Part shown: positions 1 through 5,734 of the stretch, piece by piece | Position numbering within the stretch: position 1 is the stretch's first letter | Layout: each line of letters starts with the position of its first letter | NCBI GenBank assembly: GCA_021846725.1 | Contig: JAJZWK010000075.1 | Span: forward strand, 1 to 7,667 | Source: Actinomycetes bacterium | Lineage (GTDB): Bacteria > Actinomycetota > Acidimicrobiia > Acidimicrobiales > JAMCPL01 | Direction: 5' to 3' | Length of the DNA stretch: 7,667 nt | Program-made: the position numbers and the translations under genes | The notes under the pieces: model-generated | The model's database searches: none | What the model was told of the DNA's origin: nothing | The model's input: the letters and a program-made list of their open reading frames with translations, nothing else

Positions 1-137
1 TGTTCTTGCACTAGGCATGACTCCACTACCTCTCCTTCTCCGTCCTCTCCTTCTCCGTCTTGCCCTGCTCGTCCAAATGAACTATTCTCTAATCCTACCT
101 GCCCTAGCAGATATATGCGAACAGTAATAAGTTCCAT
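1..137 (-). CDS. Possible N-terminus of a SARP/BTAD-type regulator (partial, tentative)
   Basis: An open frame of 45 codons runs leftwards from an ATG at 137 to the window edge, with an in-frame stop two codons upstream of that ATG. It begins MELITVRIYLLGQVGLE, which resembles the first beta strand of actinobacterial SARP/BTAD regulators (a short 'VRIxLLGxVxLE' strand, later an acidic 'ExxL' turn, here ESCLVQE). Between these lies an acidic Gly-rich insert made by a 15-bp tandem repeat (DGEGEDGEGE). Codon choice (ATA, GGA, CTA) matches the other genes. Against it: only 36 bp would separate this start from the divergent ptrB start, the AAGGA in front of the ATG touches it directly, and a plus-strand frame over the same bases is also open. 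The family call rests on about 20 residues and is weak. Confidence 0.3.
   Translation of the reverse strand, partial: MELITVRIYLLGQVGLENSSFGRAGQDGEGEDGEGEVVESCLVQE
31..60. repeat. 15-bp tandem repeat, two copies
   Basis: TCTCCTTCTCCGTCC at 31-45 is followed directly by the same unit with one change (last base T) at 46-60. The unit is a pyrimidine-rich 15-mer, a multiple of three, so it keeps any reading frame open. It would give DGEGE-type repeats on the minus strand or SPSPS-type repeats on the plus strand. Confidence 0.85.
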
Positions 138-162
138 TCCTTACCCGGATAAACAGCCCTCT

Positions 163-169
163 AAAAGGA
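163..169 (+). promoter_or_regulatory. Ribosome binding site of ptrB
   Basis: AAAAGGA ends four bases before the ATG at 174. It is a moderate Shine-Dalgarno match and supports this start, which also agrees with the usual oligopeptidase B N-terminus (PPVA...HGDTRVDNWYWL). Confidence 0.55.
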
Positions 170-173
170 CAAA

Positions 174-2537
174 ATGAATCCATCAGAGCATCAAACACCT
201 CCCGTTGCTCGGGCCAAGCCGTTCAGCATAAAGGCACATGGAGATACTCGCGTAGACAACTGGTATTGGCTGAAATACTCCACGGACCCTGAGGTAATTG
301 CCCTGCTGGAAGCTGAAAACTCCTATACACGATCATTATTCACATCCCTTACAGGCCTGCAGAAAAAGCTATATGACGAAATCGCTGGGCGCACACCCGA
401 AACCGATTACTCTGTTCCTGTGCTCAGGGGAAATTGGTGGTACTTCAAGAGGACATTTGAGGGTAAGTCCTACCCGATACACTGCGCCATTCCTGTCGAC
501 ACACCACCCACCACAGCAATATCCACTCATGTCCCCTCAACAAACAACTACGAACCGCCAACAATTATTCCTGACAGACAAACAGACAACGAGATAATCC
601 TACTTGACGAGAACCAGCTTGCGAAAGATCATCCTTACATGAGTATAGGCAATCTGGAAATCAGCCAAACGGGGAATCTGATAGCTTACTCTGTAGACAC
701 TACAGGCAACGAGCACTTTACCCTCTATATAGACAGAATAATGCCACAAAACGATGTACAGCGAGAGACCCTCTACTCCATCGAGGATGTCTCGTATGGA
801 ATAGTCTTCGATTCAGATCAGCTACTGTACTACGTGAAGGCAGACAGCCAGGATAGACCCTACCAGGTATGGTGCCATAAGATACGTCTTGAGGAAATGA
901 ACAATATGACAAATCCGAGCGACTCGAGTTACTTGAAAAATGGACTGCTACCAGAGCCTTTAGAGGATACACTCGTATACGAAGAGAGCGATGAACGCTT
1001 TTTCTTGAACATATCGAGCACTAAGGATGGACATTACCTCCTCATTGATGCCAGATCCAAAACTACCTCAGAAACACTGGCAGTACGTCTCATCGATCAC
1101 ATGACGTTACCCGCCGTCTGGGGTGATATACCAGAGACGAGGAAGAACGTAACACGACCAAAAGAGGAACTATCTGCCACCGAATCTATCACCGACTCTA
1201 TCACCGATCGCCATGGCCACCACTCTGAAGCTGTACCGGTAAATTATCCCCAAATAATTCCCCAAATAATACAGCCAAGATCAGAAGGGATAGAATACTC
1301 TGTCGAACATTACAATGACATATTCATCCTGCTCACCAATGAATCTGCACCCGATTTCCGTATCATATCTGTAGACGAGCAACATCATACTGATATAACT
1401 GAACTTGTGGCACATGAACCCGGGAGGCGGATAGAAGATATGGATATATTCAACGATTTCTTGGTAATCCAGGTGCGCAAGGATGCAATGTCACGGATAC
1501 AAGTCTTGCATATGGACGATACACAAAGTGGATACTTCGTCGAACAGCCCCCAGCGCCCTCCACATGTTACATAGGTGCAAACTATTGCATGGAGTCACC
1601 GTATCTAAGGTATGAAACTACCTCGTTGATCTCATCAAAAAGCACCTATGACATGGATTTGAGATCAGGGAAGCCTATCCTGCGTAAAAAACAATACATT
1701 ACCGGCAACTATGACGAATCTGCTTATATCACAATGCATCTTGAAGCAATATCGCATGACGGTACACCAGTACCAATCTCTATTGCCTACCCACGCAATA
1801 TAGCCAGAGATGGGACAGCACCATGCCTGCTGTATGGCTATGGAGCATACGAACATAGCATAGATCCAATATTTTCAGCCGCCCGATTGTCTTTATTGGA
1901 GCGTGGATTCATCTTTGCGATAGCTCATGTCCGAGGTGGAGGAGAGATGGGTAGATGTTGGTATGAATCTGGCAAGCTGGCATCAAAACCAAATACCTTT
2001 CATGATTTTATAGCATGTGCAAAGTATCTTATAAGCAACAAGTGGACATGCCCAGAAAAATTGGTGGCGCGAGGTGGATCAGCTGGAGGGATGTTGATGG
2101 GGGCAGTTGCAAATATGGCACCTGAATTGTTCAGGGCAATAGTTGCTGAAGTACCATTCGTCGACTGCCTTACTACCATGATGGATCCCAGCTTACCTCT
2201 CACTATTACCGAGTGGGAAGAGTGGGGCAACCCATTGGAGAATCCGGATTACTATACCATCATGAAGACATACTCACCATACGATAACGTCCGGCAGGGT
2301 ATACATTACCCGGATATACTTGCAACTTGCGGACTGTCTGACCCAAGGGTGGGGTATTTCGAACCACTTAAATGGGTCCAAAAATTAAGACAAGCAAGCC
2401 CTGAAAGTCGAATAATGCTAATGGTGAACATGGATGGTGGACACATGGGACCCAGCGGACGTTATGCCGCATGGGATGAAGAGGCGCAGATACTGGCTTT
2501 TGTGATCGATTCCGTCCAGGACAGTTCTTATAAATAA
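174..2537 (+). CDS. ptrB: Oligopeptidase B (S9A prolyl oligopeptidase family), enlarged
   Basis: This is a serine peptidase that cleaves short peptides after Arg or Lys, presumably in the cytosol, since no signal peptide is visible. The N-terminal arm carries the family start PPVA...HGDTRVDNWYWL (residues 9-33), a beta-propeller fills roughly 70-430, and an alpha/beta-hydrolase domain runs from about 515 to 785. The catalytic triad is visible: Ser636 in GGSAGG, Asp723 in LSDPRV and His757 in DGGHMGP. Glu680 and Glu682 (TEWEEWGNP) fall 44 and 46 residues after the serine, the spacing of the S1 acidic pair (Glu576/Glu578 in the Salmonella enzyme) that gives oligopeptidase B its basic P1 preference. 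The protein has 787 residues against roughly 690-720 for typical members. The excess sits in low-complexity propeller insertions near 108-140 and 318-367. The gene stands alone on its strand, with a convergent neighbour downstream. Confidence 0.95.
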   Translation: MNPSEHQTPPVARAKPFSIKAHGDTRVDNWYWLKYSTDPEVIALLEAENSYTRSLFTSLTGLQKKLYDEIAGRTPETDYSVPVLRGNWWYFKRTFEGKSYPIHCAIPVDTPPTTAISTHVPSTNNYEPPTIIPDRQTDNEIILLDENQLAKDHPYMSIGNLEISQTGNLIAYSVDTTGNEHFTLYIDRIMPQNDVQRETLYSIEDVSYGIVFDSDQLLYYVKADSQDRPYQVWCHKIRLEEMNNMTNPSDSSYLKNGLLPEPLEDTLVYEESDERFFLNISSTKDGHYLLIDARSKTTSETLAVRLIDHMTLPAVWGDIPETRKNVTRPKEELSATESITDSITDRHGHHSEAVPVNYPQIIPQIIQPRSEGIEYSVEHYNDIFILLTNESAPDFRIISVDEQHHTDITELVAHEPGRRIEDMDIFNDFLVIQVRKDAMSRIQVLHMDDTQSGYFVEQPPAPSTCYIGANYCMESPYLRYETTSLISSKSTYDMDLRSGKPILRKKQYITGNYDESAYITMHLEAISHDGTPVPISIAYPRNIARDGTAPCLLYGYGAYEHSIDPIFSAARLSLLERGFIFAIAHVRGGGEMGRCWYESGKLASKPNTFHDFIACAKYLISNKWTCPEKLVARGGSAGGMLMGAVANMAPELFRAIVAEVPFVDCLTTMMDPSLPLTITEWEEWGNPLENPDYYTIMKTYSPYDNVRQGIHYPDILATCGLSDPRVGYFEPLKWVQKLRQASPESRIMLMVNMDGGHMGPSGRYAAWDEEAQILAFVIDSVQDSSYK
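1185..1207 (+). repeat. 11-bp direct repeat, 12-bp period, inside ptrB
   Basis: TCTATCACCGA occurs at 1185-1195 and 1197-1207. The 12-bp period adds four codons and yields the peptide ESITDSITD in the second low-complexity insertion of the propeller. Confidence 0.85.
1247..1270 (+). repeat. Exact 12-bp tandem repeat inside ptrB
   Basis: TCCCCAAATAAT occurs twice head to tail (1247-1258 and 1259-1270) with no mismatch. It encodes the doubled PQII in YPQIIPQIIQ, 40 bp after another 12-bp-period repeat in the same insertion. The perfect identity points to recent slippage. Confidence 0.9.
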
Positions 2538-2638
2538 CTTTGACTTTTCTACAGGGTACCTCTAAACTGAGTAGTTCGTGTACCATCCATTTCCAGGACA
2601 GATCTTGAAATAAATAACTTTACTATATACTATAGGGT
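2516..2638. repeat. Imperfect direct repeat of about 42-46 bp spanning the ptrB stop
   Basis: Copy 1 (2516-2557) begins in the last seven codons of ptrB and runs past its TAA. Copy 2 (2593-2638) lies in the spacer towards the convergent epimerase gene. Shared blocks in the same order are CCAGGACAG, TCTT, TAAATAACTTT and AGGGT, with a few base changes and small insertions. This looks like an old partial duplication of the gene's 3' end; a regulatory role is not shown. The 123-bp spacer (2538-2660) holds nothing else I can support, and no convincing GC-rich hairpin with a T-run is present on either strand. Confidence 0.7.
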
Positions 2639-2660
2639 GACCAATCCAAGTATTGCCAAC

Positions 2661-3200
2661 TCAGTATCTGGGCACCAAGTAATCTGGGATGTCTGATCGT
2701 CTCGGGTTGGTGGCGTCTCGTTTTGACACTACAGGGTCACTAATACCCCAGTCAGCAGCAACATCCTGATCATTCCAGAGTATTCCGAGTTCGTCTGAAC
2801 CATTATAGTAGCCATCCACCAAATAGGTAAGTAACATATCGGTTAGCGAGCTAAATCCATGAGCAACCCCCGGAGGTATATATATACCAGTATCCTTGTC
2901 CTCGCTAAGATCGTAAGTCATCGTGGCACCAACTGTTGGAGATCCAGTCCTAAAATCGTGGAGTACTACCCTGGCCTTTCCTCTAAGTAAGTACCAGTAA
3001 TCAGCCTGCTTCAAATGGTAATGCAACCCTACGATACATCCTGCCGACCTCTCTGCCCTGTTGCCTTGCAACATTTCACGACCTTCCGGGAACCATGACC
3101 TCCTGTATGTCTCTACAAATCTTCCTCTGTCGTCCTCATGGACGTCAGGTCTGACTATTACAACGCCTGCTATCTCATCCGATGGTATAATCTCTGCCAT
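2661..3200 (-). CDS. dTDP-4-dehydrorhamnose 3,5-epimerase (RmlC)-like cupin protein
   Basis: A single-domain RmlC-family jelly-roll protein of 179 residues, the usual family length. Visible in order from the ATG at 3200: DDRGRFVETYR (residues 23-33), GLHYH with the catalytic-position His60, the SPTVGA turn, IPPGVAHGFSSL with the second conserved His, the Tyr pair in DGYYN near 131-132, GILWND, and SKRD with Asp162 at the position of the second catalytic residue. RmlC enzymes epimerise C3 and C5 of dTDP-4-keto-6-deoxyglucose on the route to dTDP-rhamnose. Here the canonical RGLHYQ motif is altered: Arg is replaced by Val and Gln by His, followed by LKQADYW. The sugar nucleotide substrate may therefore differ. 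No rmlA, rmlB or rmlD neighbour is present. The frame also allows a GTG start at 3230, adding MYINKLVCHL; I prefer the ATG because the family motif begins soon after it. Neither start has a good ribosome binding site. Confidence 0.85.
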   Translation of the reverse strand: MAEIIPSDEIAGVVIVRPDVHEDDRGRFVETYRRSWFPEGREMLQGNRAERSAGCIVGLHYHLKQADYWYLLRGKARVVLHDFRTGSPTVGATMTYDLSEDKDTGIYIPPGVAHGFSSLTDMLLTYLVDGYYNGSDELGILWNDQDVAADWGISDPVVSKRDATNPRRSDIPDYLVPRY

Positions 3201-3378
3201 AAGGTGACATACTAGTTTATTTATATACACATCGCCATTCGATCCGGGCGATAGAAACCTGACATTATCCGACTCAGTTCTCCAGCCATGCTCATATATA
3301 TATGCTCATATACGATTATGCCCTAGACCATGCTGAGGCGCGAACACTAACTCGCAAATTAGTAGTTCAATAGAGTGT
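3201..3378. other. Divergent intergenic region
   Basis: About 180 bp separate the divergent epimerase and membrane-protein genes, so promoters for both should lie here. It is AT-rich between 3290 and 3312 and around 3215-3230 (TATATAAATAA when read on the minus strand). I cannot place a convincing -35/-10 pair for either gene. No RNA gene or riboswitch fold is recognised. Confidence 0.4.
3288..3312. repeat. 11-bp direct repeat overlapping a 12-bp perfect palindrome
   Basis: ATGCTCATATA occurs at 3288-3298 and 3302-3312, a 14-bp spacing. Between and across the copies lies the perfect palindrome CATATATATATG (3293-3304). It sits in the divergent spacer, where it could be an operator or an AT-rich promoter element. 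This is structure seen in the sequence with no function assigned. Confidence 0.6.
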
Positions 3379-4752
3379 ATGGTAGTAGTTTTAGTAATAG
3401 TAGTCATTGGAGTCGGAGCATTGGCTGCACGTTACGCACTGAAAAGATCTGCCAACGAACGTAATTCGGTGGAACGCTATCACCGCGCTCTGGAAGTGCT
3501 GCAAAAGCACCCCGAAAGTAGCAAAGCCGGTCAAAGAGATGCTGCCAACCATCAATCATCACCTCTCTCCGAGTCGTCCACTGGACATACACCGCCTACA
3601 TCTGCATCTCCTGTACCTGCATCCCCTGCATCTCCTGCTACAACCAGATCACCGATGACACCCACCACACCTACCTCTAGCCCATCGCCAGCAATTCCTG
3701 AGCCACCCCCAAGTATCCGAATCCTGGGACGCTTGCCGTCGAACAACCAGACATCGAGAGACGAAGAGCTGGAGGCACGGGCTGAAGAGGCTCGTAGCAA
3801 GTTTATCAATAATCTCAATCGCGACCAGGCAGGACAGGACTATCGCTACCAAGCACGAGCCAATGCTACCAAGGACAGGTCAGATGTCCTTGATACACAA
3901 TCAGATGTCCTTGTTGATACAAGGTATGAGCCCACGCACCAAACAGAATCCAATTTGCAAGAGAGGTCGATAAACGGGCTTGAGCAACAGGACAAGCTTG
4001 CACACCAAAACAGAGACGACTACCAAGACGAACCCAAGCATATGGAGCTGTCCAATCACCAAGACGAACCCGACTCCAAAATGCTCTTTTTTGACGACGA
4101 ATCGTTACCAGATACACTCTCGCTAGAGCACAGCAATGAGACCATACGTAAATTGACTTTTAATCCAAGTCAAAAGAGGACAATAGCCGCACTGGCATCT
4201 GTAATAATCGTACTTGGCCTGGTACTTGCGTTGATATCGTTCGGGGGGTCAGCTAAACCTAAATCGGTGTCAATAGCTCGAGATCAAAACCCAACACCTA
4301 CCAACCCACAGCAAGGCACTGTACGAGGCAACCCACAGCAAGGCACTGTACGAGGCAACCCACGAGCCAAATCCAGCGGGCACCCACAAGGAATCACCAA
4401 AAAAATTCCGGTCTCCAATTCCAACCCATACAGCCAGAGCAATACCGCTGGAAGCATCCAGCCTACATCATACTCAATGTTTTCCGGAACTTACCCAGCT
4501 CCACCCGGAAATTACACTGTTACTCTCAACCCTGGAGAGAAATGCTGGGTGATGGCAAAGTCGCTCACAACCGGTAATGTACTATGGACAGGCATGATAT
4601 ATCCAGGACAGCACCAATCAATAAGTGCCAGCGGGTCGATCACAATTGAGTTAGGAGCAGCCTTTCAAATGGTGGTGACTATCGCTGGTAAGTCGCTCTC
4701 TTTCCCAGCCAACTACTCATCTCCATTCACTATGACGATCAACCCAGTCTAA
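3379..4752 (+). CDS. Two-helix membrane protein with RodZ-C/DUF4115-like outer domain
   Basis: A 457-residue protein with no assigned function. Residues 1-18 form a hydrophobic helix followed by a basic stretch (RYALKRS...RNSVERYHRALEVL). Residues 60-112 are rich in Pro, Ser and Thr. Residues 125-260 are charged, low in hydrophobics and contain short repeats. A second membrane helix spans about 268-289 with KR just before it. Residues 290-370 form a Pro/Asn/Gln/Ser-rich linker with a 9-residue tandem repeat. The last 80 residues follow the RodZ C-terminal (DUF4115) pattern: CWVMAKSLTTGNVLWTG, then YPGQ, ITIELGAAFQMVVTIAGKSLSFP. By the positive-inside rule the 21-265 segment is cytoplasmic and the RodZ-like domain outside. 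RodZ links MreB to the cell-wall machinery, but this protein lacks RodZ's N-terminal HTH, so that role cannot be assumed. The start is forced: no other start codon follows the upstream in-frame stop at 3334. No clear ribosome binding site is seen. It heads the rightward gene run. Confidence 0.85.
   Translation: MVVVLVIVVIGVGALAARYALKRSANERNSVERYHRALEVLQKHPESSKAGQRDAANHQSSPLSESSTGHTPPTSASPVPASPASPATTRSPMTPTTPTSSPSPAIPEPPPSIRILGRLPSNNQTSRDEELEARAEEARSKFINNLNRDQAGQDYRYQARANATKDRSDVLDTQSDVLVDTRYEPTHQTESNLQERSINGLEQQDKLAHQNRDDYQDEPKHMELSNHQDEPDSKMLFFDDESLPDTLSLEHSNETIRKLTFNPSQKRTIAALASVIIVLGLVLALISFGGSAKPKSVSIARDQNPTPTNPQQGTVRGNPQQGTVRGNPRAKSSGHPQGITKKIPVSNSNPYSQSNTAGSIQPTSYSMFSGTYPAPPGNYTVTLNPGEKCWVMAKSLTTGNVLWTGMIYPGQHQSISASGSITIELGAAFQMVVTIAGKSLSFPANYSSPFTMTINPV
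3880..3922 (+). repeat. 13-bp direct repeat in the disordered linker
   Basis: TCAGATGTCCTTG is found at 3880-3892 and 3901-3913, a 21-bp period equal to seven codons. Similarity continues through GATACA-containing flanks after a 3-bp insertion in the second copy. It encodes SDVLDTQSDVLVDT. Confidence 0.8.
4022..4071 (+). repeat. 14-bp direct repeat, 36-bp period, in the disordered linker
   Basis: ACCAAGACGAACCC occurs at 4022-4035 and 4058-4071, twelve codons apart, giving two QDEP peptides (YQDEPK and HQDEPD) in the charged linker of the two-helix membrane protein. Confidence 0.75.
4303..4356 (+). repeat. Exact 27-bp tandem repeat encoding NPQQGTVRG twice
   Basis: Two identical 27-bp units (4303-4329, 4330-4356) are followed by the first eight bases of a third (AACCCACG onwards diverges). 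They encode NPQQGTVRG twice just outside the second membrane helix. Full nucleotide identity, including third codon positions, shows the duplication is recent. Confidence 0.95.
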
Positions 4753-4771
4753 TTCTGATACTGTCTATACA

Positions 4772-5203
4772 ATGAAAGCTACAATGCTCCTATGCGATGC
4801 TGCCCAAGTGGCAGACGGAAAATTATACATACTGGGCGGTGGGTGGTCACTTGTCGGTCCTGAACCCTCGCCAAGTGCCGTTGCTCTGAAAATAGATGTT
4901 GAATGGCATGAGGTGGATATAATGCACCACTGGGAACTTGCACTGGAAGATGCAGATGGTCAGCCAGTACATGTAGAGACACCCGAAGGTATACAGCCGA
5001 TAGAGGTTCGCGGAGACTTCACCGTTATGCGTCCTCCTGCTATTCCGGAAGGAAGCCCTATAGACGTTGCACTGGCGGTGAACTTTGGTCCCTTGCCACT
5101 CAACCCTGGTTCCCGCTATGCTTGGAGATTGATCATAGATGGACAATCAGAGGAAGATTGGGTACTGGCATTCACTACCAGACCCGCTACAAAAGATGAA
5201 TAA
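4772..5203 (+). CDS. DUF6941-type conserved protein
   Basis: A 143-residue soluble protein of the actinobacterial family I recognise as DUF6941; no biochemical role is known to me. The start MKATMLLCDAAQVADGKLYILGGGWS is the family hallmark, followed by PSPSAVALKIDVEW, a central beta-rich stretch with ELALEDADGQPV (56-66), and a C-terminal GSRYAWRLIIDGQSEEDWVLAFTTRP segment. The pattern of alternating hydrophobics suggests a compact beta-sandwich. No signal peptide, membrane segment or catalytic motif is apparent. The ATG at 4772 is chosen over the ATG at 4784 because it gives the family N-terminus, although neither has a clear ribosome binding site. The gene lies 19 bp after the membrane-protein gene and 18 bp before the hydratase gene, so co-transcription is likely. 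Confidence 0.8.
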   Translation: MKATMLLCDAAQVADGKLYILGGGWSLVGPEPSPSAVALKIDVEWHEVDIMHHWELALEDADGQPVHVETPEGIQPIEVRGDFTVMRPPAIPEGSPIDVALAVNFGPLPLNPGSRYAWRLIIDGQSEEDWVLAFTTRPATKDE

Positions 5204-5209
5204 TGTTAC

Positions 5210-5214
5210 GGAGG
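5210..5214 (+). promoter_or_regulatory. Strong ribosome binding site of the MaoC-family gene
   Basis: GGAGG lies seven bases before the ATG at 5222, an ideal spacing. It fixes the start and contrasts with the two upstream genes of the run, which have no obvious site. Confidence 0.8.
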
Positions 5215-5221
5215 ATTAATA

Positions 5222-5734
5222 ATGGTTGTACATGAACGCCCCTTTGGACGCTGCTATGAAGACTTCGAGCCTGGCGATATTTATAGACACTGGCCTGGTA
5301 AGACAATCACGGAGTATGACGATCATCTGTTCTGTATGATCACCATGAACCACCACCCACTACACACCAACGAGTGGTTTGCCGAAGGAGAGACCGTACA
5401 CAAACGTAATGTAGTAGTTGGAAATCTGGTATATTCACTTGCTCTCGGGATGAGCGTCCCGGATGTATCCGGAGCTGCTATAGCCAACCTGGAGGTAGAG
5501 TCACTTATTCATCGATACCCTACTTTCCACGGTGACACTATATATGCTGAAACCCGAGTACTCGATAAAGTTGAATCAAAATCCAAGAATGACAGGGGAA
5601 TAGTAACGGTAGAGACCAAGGCATTCAACCAACGCGGTGAAGAAGTATGCTATTTCCGCAGGAAGGTAATGGTCTGGAAACGAGAGGCATTGCCACTACG
5701 TAAGAGGCCATATAGCGATGAGGTGTGGGACTGA
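5222..5734 (+). CDS. MaoC-family (FkbR2-type) hot-dog hydratase, candidate mesaconyl-CoA hydratase
   Basis: A 170-residue single hot-dog-fold protein. It starts with the family's GRCYEDFEPGDIYRHWPGKTITEYDDHLFCMIT (residues 9-41), then the active-site motif NHHPLH (43-48), NVVVGNLVYSLALGMS (63-78), HRYPTFHGDTIYAETRVL (97-114) and a GIVTVETKAFNQRGEEVCYFRRKVMVWKR tail (126-154). In (R)-specific enoyl-CoA hydratases the motif is DxNPLH with an Asp-His dyad. Here His48 is kept and the Asp position is Asn43, a substitution that as I recall is common in the FkbR2/mesaconyl-CoA hydratase-like branch. Actinobacterial single-domain members of this branch sit in ethylmalonyl-CoA pathway clusters and are proposed to hydrate mesaconyl-CoA to beta-methylmalyl-CoA. 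With a methylsuccinyl-CoA dehydrogenase-type gene close by, that is the best hypothesis. The alternative is a hydratase of branched-chain acyl-CoA breakdown (compare the mycobacterial Rv2499c neighbourhood). Its last 10 bp overlap the next gene. Confidence 0.85.
   Translation: MVVHERPFGRCYEDFEPGDIYRHWPGKTITEYDDHLFCMITMNHHPLHTNEWFAEGETVHKRNVVVGNLVYSLALGMSVPDVSGAAIANLEVESLIHRYPTFHGDTIYAETRVLDKVESKSKNDRGIVTVETKAFNQRGEEVCYFRRKVMVWKREALPLRKRPYSDEVWD

Noticed and set aside
298..597. A 99-codon plus-strand frame inside ptrB
   Set aside because: It is a frame-shifted reading of a strongly supported peptidase gene and has no motif or ribosome binding site of its own.
2555..2584. Inverted repeat GGTAC/GTACC as a terminator after ptrB
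   Set aside because: The stem is only five base pairs with a 20-base loop and no T-run follows.
2623..2635. CTATA-TAC-TATAG hairpin as a terminator between the convergent genes
   Set aside because: The five A/T-rich pairs are too weak to end transcription, and no poly-T tract follows on either strand.
3201..3230. GTG start at 3230 for the RmlC-like gene
   Set aside because: It adds ten residues (MYINKLVCHL) not expected before the family motif and has no ribosome binding site. It is not excluded, because the ATG at 3200 lacks a good site as well.
3552..3852. Two overlapping minus-strand frames opposite the membrane-protein gene
   Set aside because: They mirror the Pro/Ser/Thr-rich repeats of the plus-strand gene (giving Gly/Asp/Val-rich peptides) and have no family signature.
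3379..4752. Calling the membrane protein RodZ
   Set aside because: Only the C-terminal domain fits; the N-terminal HTH is absent and there is an extra membrane helix.
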